Assembly: GCA_027422505.1 (NCBI GenBank)
Contig: JAPQWV010001602.1
Location: forward strand, 1 to 64,000
Direction of reading: 5' to 3'
DNA length: 64,000 nt
DNA from: Craterostigma plantagineum
Taxonomy: Eukaryota > Streptophyta > Magnoliopsida > Lamiales > Linderniaceae
A program made the translations under genes and the position numbers. Shown one piece after another: positions 55,194 to 64,000 of the stretch; the stretch's first letter is position 1, and each line of letters begins with the position of its first letter. The notes below the pieces were generated by a model that worked only from the letters and a program-made list of their open reading frames with translations, had not been told where the DNA came from and did no database searches.

Positions 55194-57149
55194 TGTGGCG
55201 ACCCTGACTTTCTAATCATTTTTAGTGGCGGATTTTCACAACGTAAGTCGTGGGAGACCCGTCTAACAAAAACTTTTCTTATACATCGTCTTAATTATAC
55301 AGAGGCCGAAGCCCCAAATATATTTCTATCAAAACATATCCTAACATCGCTCCACATGTCGTCATCCATGTATAGCCCTACCCTCAAAGACCCCCGGAGT
55401 ACCGCCGCCAGCCCGCCTTAGTCGTGACGTTTCTCAACGTCCGACTTTATTGTACCTACAACACATAAAAACGTGGAATGAGCTTATAAAGCTCAGTAAG
55501 TGGAAACCATGCAATGCACGTGTCCTAAAATGCAAAGGCATCAACGCCATTGCTTCCTAATCGTATCATGTAGTTCGTGTCTTGAAATTCATGTCTTGTA
55601 GCTAGAGAGAAAGCCGATCCACTATCGGGTGACGGAGCCATTGGGCCAATCGATAGGGGAAAGGAGCTCAGCACCATGTGGCAAGTCCTATTCCAAGCAG
55701 TTCCACTCATGTCCTTAAAGCTACGAAAAAGCGGTAGAATAAGAACTAAGGAGCTGCTGAATGCACAGAGAAGGCGGGTTCTTTGACATCGACTCGGAGA
55801 GCCTAAGGAATAACTTTCATACCAGTCTAAAGATCTCACAGTTTCGTTTTGTTCCCGTGATGAATTTCCTTCTTCTCGAATCCAAGGGGGACTTATCATA
55901 TTTAGAATCTTTCTGCGGTGTGCTCCGTTGCTCCGTTTACTATTCTTTCGTACTTTCTTCTTTTTACCACGCGATAGGTCAGCGAAGCGTGAGCGGGCGC
56001 GGAGAAGGAAAGGCCAAACACTTTGGAATAATGGATTCTAAACCTTGCGTCTTGCAACAGCTACTGCCTCTGTAGCACTAAGACTCGCAGGGAATTCAAT
56101 AGCTGCGGATTTCTAGCAGCTCTTTTGAATCGGATATTGGATTGGCGGGGAAGAACCCGTAGGCTAGTGCGGCTCGACATAGACGGTTCGAATCAAGCGA
56201 AATCAGGCATTCGTTGGCACCCGAGATGCTAGGGTCGAAAAAGTCACTTTTGGGATATGGAACGGCTTGTCGGACTACGTCCGATGAGGCGTCGGTGAAT
56301 ACGGCTGCCATGTTTCTTGATAGTTCAGCAAGTTTTGGTGGCAGACCAAAGACGTAAAGAACGCTGAGCGCGAAGTGCAATTAGATCCATTTTGAGGACT
56401 ACGCTTCCTTCCTTCATGTCATGAAATTCGTGTCTTGTCTTGTATGGTAGTTCGTGTCTTGTCCTGTAGGGCCCTTGGCTTATCTTGCTATGCACCATCA
56501 TGGAGCTCAAACCCACTAAGGGTAAATATATATATAATATGGACGATACTTCCACTGAGAGGCTAACCCTAAGGCGCCTTTCCAATCCCAATGTAGTTTA
56601 TCGATCCCACGGACGCTCACACTGGTAGCTCACTCTGAGGTTGCTGACCCAGATTTTACCCTTGATGCCGTTTGTTTCCTCAGGGTGCGTCTTCCAAGTC
56701 GCAACTTTCCGCCATATGAATGCCCTTGCCTTGAGACATGTCATGTCATGCCTTGAAATCGGTGATGTAAAATCGCCATGGTAGCATAGAAGAGCCATTA
56801 ATGCAAACTTTTTATCGTGTTTAAGTAATCATACGTTACTTATGCTCGTGTCTTGTAATTTTGAGTATGCACGTGATAATGCGTACGTGAGTAATGCCGA
56901 AGTACTTGTCATGCCACTTCATGTAATAATTAATTCACGTAAATAAATAAATCACATAAGGGTTCACGTAAAGTCATAGAAGCATATAATCATGTCATTC
57001 AAGCACGTAACCATGTAATTCATGCACATATAATTTATGTGTTGTAGTTGGGATCTCCACTTACCTGGTATCCTTAGCTTATCGTACGGTAAGTCGCTAA
57101 CCTTCAAATCCTAAGTATGGAAACATATAAAATTAGGGTTTTGACAGTT

Positions 57150-59500
57150 TCACTAAACTGGTTTAATTTAGAAAACCCTAGTTTCGATTTTTATAAATTT
57201 CAAAACTCCCTTAGACATGATTCTTGAGTTATATAAACCCTAACATGGATTTCGAGTTGCCTTGTAAATAAATCTTGACATTAGCTTTGACCTAAATCTC
57301 GATATAGTTATAAGGTGGATCTCGAGCTATATGGTAAACTAGATTTCGATATTATATACAAGGTTCAATGACCTATGCTCAAGGATCTCGACATGGCTCA
57401 AAATACTCTCGATATTACACAAAGATTTCGACCTAGTATATCAAAAGATGTCGAGATGTATGTCACATTATACACAAAGATCTCGAGACTTATATATGTC
57501 GATATTAATTTTTGAGATAGATCTCGATACATATATATATATATATATATAATATAATATAAGATAGATTTCGAGCTTTGTTAAGGAATTTTGATATGGA
57601 TGGAGTCGAGATCTTACAATATTTCGACATTCCACAACCCTAAATATTTCGACATGGATCTCGAGATTCTCGAGATCCTTATATCAAACTTCGAAATTAA
57701 TTCCAGAATAGATCTCGACATTTTATAGCCTTATTCCTAGACCTCGAAATCGATCTACAAACCGATATGGTTTCGAGATTTATAATCTGAAGAAGTCATA
57801 TCATACGAAAAACCCTCTTTTGTACAAAATTCATCTAACCCTCGATTAAAGGGCATTTTCTCAAGGATGATATGAATATTTGAGAACTACAAACATGCTT
57901 TGACTATATCTAATATCTAAGCCCGTGAAGATCCGTGATTATAAGTAGTGTCTTTATACTTAATGGTACCTAACACAAGCTAATATGATATATAATTAAA
58001 AACGACAAGTTGTAGTAAGGAGGTATACCTATCCAAGCTTTAATCAACTTGTTCTTGTTGGAGTTATTCTTTCCTCTCTACTGTAGGGTTTTCGAAGTTG
58101 TTCAAATGAATGTGTTAACCTCTTTCTAGTCTTTTATCGATTGTTGCGTGTAATAATATATAAATGACATCGATGTTTTTATCTTTCCTTTCTAGTTAAG
58201 TAATCAATACTTATCTCTTCATTTGATCTCGAGTTTTACCTATTTTCGAGCTTTAATACTTCGAACTCCTAAGGATCTCGGCTTGTAAAGTCTCGGCATG
58301 TTGGAAGTAAATCTCGAGATTGAAATGAAGGTCACAAATTTCGAGGTTGGTCTATAGAATAGATTTCGATATGGCCCATGAGGTAAATCTCGATATGAGA
58401 TAGATTTCGAGAAGTATGTTTCGACATTACACCTATAGATCTCGATATTGTACCTATAGGAATACGACATTTAAATAATACACCAAGATCTCGACATGAA
58501 CTCGAGTGAATCTCGAGTTAATTTGTGAAATGAAATGCTACTCAACATAAATCTCAAGTTGATCTCGAGATCTTACCACAATTTCGAGGTTAATATCAAT
58601 GTAATTTCGACATGAGTCTTGGTCTGATTTCGAGATTTAAACAACACATCAATTCGAAGTACATCTCGACATGTATCTTAAACCTCATGAAGATTTCAAC
58701 ATAATATATACAAGGATCTCGAGATTTAAACTAACAACACACAATTTGACATGATTTCAGAATTACAATCCTAAAATCTCCAAGAGGCTCATACAAGTGT
58801 TTGAGATTCAAAATCTGGAAAACGCCTATCATCACTCGAAACTTTCGATCAAAACACTATCCTAATTATCATACTAACTTCTACTTAATTAAAACCCTAA
58901 AACCGAACTTGAATATGGTCTAGGGAGTTAATATTTTCGTGTTTTTTAAGAATTCCTAACACATGTTTCTAACTAACAATACTTAAAATCAAAGTAAGAA
59001 CATTATACCTATTTCCAAGGTTTGGGTGAGGTTTCGATACAGTTCTTCCTCCCTTAATAAAGTTCTTCGCTAGTTTGCAAATGAACCACCTTAACTCTTC
59101 TTTGTTTCTAGTTCTTTACCTATGTCTTGCGTGTGAGGATAGATAAATGACATCAACATCTTATTTCATTCTTATCTCATCTTAATTTTCGACAGCTTAG
59201 AGACTCCTAGAATTCCAACTTCCAATGTCTCGAGTTTCAAAGGTTTTAAGGTTTCGACATTTATCAATCTCGAGATTCCTTCTTTCGACATTGTTAGTTT
59301 TGAAAGACCTTTAACTCGACATTCTCTTTACTTCAACATCCTATGATTTCGACATTTATGTTATTTAAGTTCGAACTCGACCTTCCCTGGAAATTAAATT
59401 CTTCAAGACTTAAAATATTTCGAGATCAAAAGATCTCGAGATTTATTGTTTCGAAATTCATTCTCTTCCTATCTCCTACGAAACCATTTCTAAGTTTAAT
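57150..59500. repeat. Dispersed TCGA-centred motif field
   Basis: Words of the form ATCTCGAGAT, ATTTCGACAT, ATCTCGATAT and ATTTCGAGAT recur dozens of times at irregular spacing, densest at 57240-57780, 58220-58740 and 59220-59470. TCGA is the fixed core. The flanking bases vary, and no constant period is evident by eye. Confidence 0.7.
57533..57552. repeat. (AT)n microsatellite inside the giant LTR
   Basis: About ten alternating AT units, followed by ATAATATAATATAAG. Confidence 0.85.
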
Positions 59501-59872
59501 TTGTTCTTCTACTTGGTTAGTTAAATAGTACCTAATATATAATCACGTTGACATATAAAACTCGTAAAACATGTTCCATGAGTCACGTAAGTCGTAATTC
59601 GTGATACACATAAGAATTATAAATCAAACAACATGAAATCACATAGGCATGTATATATGGCTGTAATACATATATCATGTAATTCACATAACACACAAGC
59701 CATGTTAAGTATTAAAATAATAGTACATTTTATTACAAAATAATTTGTGTGACATACTTATTCTCCTATAGTCTTAACATCTCTATCTAATAACCCAGTA
59801 AGGTTTCTAATTAAGTACTTTCCACCCTTAATTTTATTGTACATCCCGTAATTAAATTTTACGGGTATTACA

Positions 59873-59877
59873 GTTTA
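59873..59877. repeat. 5 bp target duplication of the 4.7 kb insertion, right copy
   Basis: GTTTA after ATTACA; the monomer resumes TACAAAGCAGTACC. Confidence 0.92.
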
Positions 59878-60660
59878 TACAAAGCAGTACCCCACTACAT
59901 GCCCAGAAAACCGTTTATTAAGATCCAGAAACACAAATTATCGTTACATACCTCTAGTAGATTAAAGTTAGACAGCATTAAGAAAATAGTACCATATAAG
60001 GCGTCTAATGTAACTCTTTATGCCTCGAAAGGTGAAACTGGGCTCCCCGATAGTTTCGAACCTTGACAAAGTACCAGTTTATACAAAACCAGTACCACGT
60101 TACACGCGCAAAAAACCTGTTCATTAAGTTTCAGAAACACAACTTTATCAGCGCATCTTCAAATAGGTTAAAGTTAGACAAGTTATTGGGAAAATAGTAC
60201 CATATAAGGGTCTAATGTAACTCGTCATGCCTCGAAAAGGGCAAATGGGGCTCCCCGATAGTTTCGAACCCTTGACAAAAAAATACCAGTTTATACAAAA
60301 CCAATACCATATTACATGCGACGAAAACAGTTCATTAAGTTCCAGAAATAAAACTTTAACTGCACATACCTATAATAGATTAAAGTTAGACAGTTAATGG
60401 GAAAGTAGTACCATATAAGGCATCCAATGTACTCTTCATGCTCGAAAAGAGGAAATGGGGCTCAGCGATAGTTTCGAATCCTTGACGAAAAATACCAGTT
60501 TACGAAAAAACAAATAACAAATTACATGCCCCCAAAAACTCTTCATTACGTCACAGAAACACAACTGTAACTACACATACCTCTAACTGCTTAAACTAAG
60601 ACAGTTATTAGTAAAATAGTACCATAAATGCGTCCAATGTAACTCTTCGTAGTTCTTCCG

Positions 60661-61027
60661 GAAAAAATAACCCAAAATGAAATAACACATGAGAGGGATT
60701 GAGAAACATTTAATACAAATCGATAACTCATCATCAGCTCAATTGTAACGTACAATCCGAAACCTAACAATGACGTTGGATTTTGAAAATGGCGAAATTA
60801 TGTCGTTATGGGCCCAATTAGCAGAATATGACGCAATTGATCATGGGTCTTAACGATCAAACACATCTACGGATGTTAATGATCGAATTATTATTTAACG
60901 GCTTTCAAATTAGCAAGCGATTCGACTGAAATCACGGCGTCTCGTTCGAGTAGGGTGAAAACACAATCAATCTCATCCTAGTTCTGAATTATCAATGACA
61001 AATTACAGACGTGAATCATCGCAAGAA
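60661..61027. repeat. Higher-order spacer, copy 2
   Basis: It starts AAAAAATAACCCAAAATGAA, runs through TCATCATCAGCTCAATTG, ATGACGTTGGATTTTG, CACATCTACGGATGTTAATG and GAAATCACGGCGTC, and ends at GTGGAAATGGGG. About 370 bp. Confidence 0.88.
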
Positions 61028-62279
61028 TGTGGAAATGGGGCTCCCCGATAGTTTCAAACCCCTGACAAATATACCAGTTTATACAAAATAAATACCACAT
61101 TACATGCCTCGTAAAACTGTTCATTAAGCTCCAGAAACACAATCTCAACTATACATACATCTAATAGCTTAAGGTTAGAAAGCTATTGGCAAAACAGTAC
61201 CATATAAGGGGTCTAACACAACTCTTCATGCCTCAAAAAGCGAAAATGGGGCTCCCCGATGGTTTTCGAACCCTTCACAAAAATACCAGTTTATAAAAAT
61301 CCAATACCACCAGAAAACTCGTTCATCAAGCTCCAGAAACACAAATTTATCGTTACATACCTCTAATAGATTAAAGTTAGACAGTTATTATGAAAATAGT
61401 ACCATATAAGGCGTCTAATGAAACTCTCATGCCTCGGAAAGGGGAAATGGGGCTCCTTGATAGTTTCGAACCCTTGACAAAAAATACGAGTTTATACAAA
61501 CCAATACCACATTACATGCGAAGAAAAACAGTTCATTAAGTTCCAGAAACACAACTTTATCAGTGCATACCTCTATTAGATTAAAGTTAGACAGTTATTG
61601 GGAAAACAGTACCATATAAGGCGTCTAATGCAACTCTTCATGCCTCGAAACGAGAAATAGGGCTCCCCGATAGTTTCGAACCCTTGACGAAAAATACCAA
61701 ATTACACAACAAAAATACCACATTACATGCCTCGAAAAACTCTTCAATATGTTACAGAAACACAATTTTAACTACAATACCTCCTATTGGTTAAACTACA
61801 GCAGTTATTGGGAAAACAATACCATATAAGGGTCTAATATAACTCTTCATGCCTCGAAATGGAGAAATGGGGCTCCCGATAGTTTCGAACCCTTGACAAA
61901 AAATACCAGTTTAAACAAAATTAATACCACATTACATGCCACGAAAAACTCTACATTATGTTCCAGAAACCCAACATCTACTACAAAAACCTCTAAGTGA
62001 TTAACGTAAGACTGTTATGGGGAAGGTAGTACCATATAAGGCGTCCAATGTAACTCTTCATGCCTGAAAAGGGGAAATGGGGCTCAGCCATAGTTTCGAT
62101 CCCTTGACGAAAAATACCAGTTTACGGAAACAAATACCACGTAACATGCCCCGAAAAACTCTTCATTACGTCGCAGAAACACAACTCTAACTAAGCATGC
62201 CTCTAACTGCTTAATCTAAGACAGTTATTGGTAAAATAGTACCATATAATGCGTCTAATGTAACTTTTCGTCGTTCTTC

Positions 62280-62655
62280 CGAAAAAATAAGCCAAAATGA
62301 AATAACACAAGAGAGGGCTCGAGAAACATTAAATACAAATCAATAACTCATCATCAGCTCAATTGGTAACGTACAATCCGAAACCTAACAATGACGTTTG
62401 GATTTGGAAAATGGCAATTTATCTCGTTATGGGCCCAATTAGCAGAATACGACGCGAATTGATCATGGGTCGTAACGATCAAACACATCTACGGATGTTA
62501 ATGATCGAATTATTATTTAACGACTTTCAAATTAGCAAGCGATTCGACTGAAATCACGGCGTCGCATTCGAGTAGGGTGAAAACACGATCAATCTCGTCT
62601 TAGTGCTGAATTATCAATGATAAATTACAGACATTAATCATTGTAAGAATGCAAA
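62280..62655. repeat. Higher-order spacer, copy 3
   Basis: Nearly identical to copy 2 and about 1,620 bp downstream of it. Six monomers lie between the two, which sets the higher-order period. Confidence 0.88.
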
Positions 62656-63160
62656 AATGGGGCTCCCCGATAGTTTCGAACCCTTGACAAAAAATACCAG
62701 TTTATACAAATCCAATACTGCATTACATGCCCAGAAAACCGGTTAATTAATTTTTAGAAAGACAACTTTATCTGATACCTCTAACAGATTAAAGTAGACA
62801 GTTATTGGGAAATAGTACCATATAAGGCGTCTAAAGTAACTCCTCATGCCTCGAAAAGCGGAAATAGGGTTCCCCGATAGTTCCGAACCCTTGACAAAAA
62901 AATACCAGTGCATACAAAGCAGATACCACATGACATGCCCAGGACACCGGTTTACTAAGTTCCAGAAACACAACTTTATCTCTACATACCTCTATAGATT
63001 AAAGTCACAGTTATTGGGACAATGGTACCATATAAGGCGTCTAATGTAACACTTCATAAGGGGAAATGGGGCTCCCCAATTGTTTCGAACCCTTGCCCAA
63101 AAATACCAGTTTATAAGAATGAAACACTACATTACATGCCTCGAGAAACTCTTCACTACA

Positions 63161-64000
63161 TTACATGCTTGTGTTTGGGTTTCTGTTGAACTGTTTGGTA
63201 TGCTTGTGCTTAAGACAATGTTGGAATTATTTACGAAATGTTTTATTTGGCCTACCATGTGTTATAATTTTGCATAAAGTGTTATACTGTAAACCATATG
63301 TGTTATATAATGTGGTTCATGGTGTATTAGTAGCGAAGCGTTATTCCAACGCATACAATAATGAAATTAAGTGTTACCGTTTGTTTACAATGATTAGGTA
63401 CCAAATGTCCTTCATCTGGTATAAAAAGAGGTTTTTTAGTTACCAAATGTTCTTCATCTGTATAAAACGCGGTTTTTCGGCAAGGGTTTCTATGCATGGC
63501 CAGATTTGGGGATTCAGATTCATGATTAATATGTTATGGTCAATGAAATGCATTTGGATTGATTATTTATGGTTTATGGTATACAAAATGTTATGTTGCA
63601 TATAATTTCAAAGTTTGAGAACGTTCGTATTGTAATTCATCAAGTAATGTCTCATTGAAAAAACACAATAGTCTATATTTCGCAAGAACAACCATATGTT
63701 TACATGACTAGTGAACTCAACTCTCGACATTACCATCATCGTTCGCATAAACGTGCACTATGGAGATCAAAAGTGACCCTCATCATCAAATACTCTGTTT
63801 TCATCAATTGAGAACATACACATCTCCAAGAAAACTGCATTGATCAACAAAACTAATCGAATTAGTAATCTGGTATTGAGATCCTATTATCGTATATCAG
63901 GACAATAAATATTGACCCAAAATGGGTAATAAATGGTTTTAGTTGTACCGGATGTGGTATTTTTGTGAAGAAATGTGGTAAGATACTTTGAAATTCCTGA
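63161..64000. other. AT-rich DNA after the satellite, with a short tandem duplication
   Basis: The satellite stops near 63160. At 63397-63482 a 40-45 bp unit is repeated in tandem (GGTACCAAATGTCCTTCATC then TTACCAAATGTTCTTCATC, each ending near GGTTTTT). The 146-codon frame at 63165-63605 has no recognisable motif and lies in low-complexity DNA. Confidence 0.5.

Larger units (their letters stand above)
55194..59872 (+). mobile_element. Giant solo LTR or LTR-only element, 4,679 bp, inside a satellite monomer
   Basis: It begins TGTGGCGACCCTGAC and ends ACGGGTATTACA, giving TG...CA ends and an exact 5 bp target duplication. I find no second copy of the terminal sequence inside, no primer site and no gag/pol motif, so one LTR is more likely than a full element. 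LTRs of 4-5 kb are known in the Ty3/gypsy Ogre/Tat group, but I cannot assign the lineage. Its 57150-59500 part is a TCGA-motif field. Small frames (55525-56380, 56598-56798) show no domain. Orientation is inferred from the TG start only. Confidence 0.75.
54513..63160. repeat. Tandem satellite array with ~210 bp monomer and higher-order structure
   Basis: About 14 monomers are marked by CTCCCCGATAGTTTCGAACC-like words at about 54773, 55151, 60042, 60250, 60463, 61032, 61249, 61451, 61663, 61870, 62079, 62661, 62868 and 63068. Further shared words per monomer are ATACCAGTTTATAC, CCAGAAACACAA, GATTAAAGTTAGACAGTTAT and AGTACCATATAAGGCGTCTA. Spacing is about 199-218 bp. Three spacers divide the monomers into groups of 5, 6 and at least 3. 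The array is interrupted by a Stowaway and a 4.7 kb element. It has no coding sense. Confidence 0.92.

Noticed and set aside
62363..62551. A 62-codon frame in the satellite spacer
   Set aside because: The same spacer in copies 1 and 2 does not keep the frame, so it is chance.
60020..63090. tRNA genes from the GTTCGAA word in each monomer
   Set aside because: No acceptor, D or anticodon stem can be paired around it; only the B-box-like word is present.
54513..63160. Regularly spaced repeats as a CRISPR array
   Set aside because: Whole ~210 bp monomers are homologous, not short repeats with unique spacers, and the DNA is plant nuclear.

Overview
The window is flowering-plant nuclear DNA, probably from a dicot, and looks like repeat-rich heterochromatin. 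It holds Ty1/copia retrotransposons with initiator-Met-tRNA primer sites, a plant L1-type LINE (DUF4283-like ORF1), a Stowaway element, a Tourist-like element, two hAT-like elements and a decayed B3-domain gene. I see no intact host gene, tRNA or rRNA gene. Almost every long reading frame is a broken piece of a transposable element, and all domain calls below are from motifs read by eye.

Positions 1-42732 are a nest of Copia elements. Four related pieces share one architecture: gag with a CCHC knuckle and a long coiled coil, then protease, integrase, RT and RNase H, then a long non-coding spacer with internal polypurine tracts, then a second ORF of unknown function before the 3' LTR. This is the layout of Sirevirus-type Copia elements. 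E1 (+, 1-12175) enters from the left edge, has a 349 bp 3' LTR and carries an 840 bp hAT-like insertion. E6 (+, 12655-16796 and 41363-42732) uses a different, shorter LTR (LTR-B). E2 (+, 21155-35537) is the most complete copy, about 14.4 kb, and sits inside E3 (-, 20880-21154 and 35538-41136) with a 5 bp target duplication. E5 (-, 16797-20879) is another Copia type: a 2.33 kb 5' LTR, a perfect primer site and a gag remnant; its LTR abuts E3.

Positions 42733-51000 hold a frameshifted B3/REM-type pseudogene (44018-44409), a degenerate L1 LINE (about 44640-49790) and a possible solo LTR. Positions 51000-54500 are AT-rich, with GTACC-rich tracts, microsatellites, a Tourist-like MITE and a 490 bp hAT MITE.

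Positions 54513-63160 are a tandem array of about 14 copies of a ~210 bp monomer, grouped by a ~370 bp spacer that recurs three times (higher-order repeat). A Stowaway element and a 4,679 bp element bounded by TG...CA and a 5 bp duplication (probably a giant solo LTR) sit inside monomers. The best candidates for something undescribed are this satellite, the CGATCG-motif arrays in the Copia spacers and leaders, the 3' ORF with a splice-acceptor-like site at its start, and the TCGA-motif field in the giant LTR.
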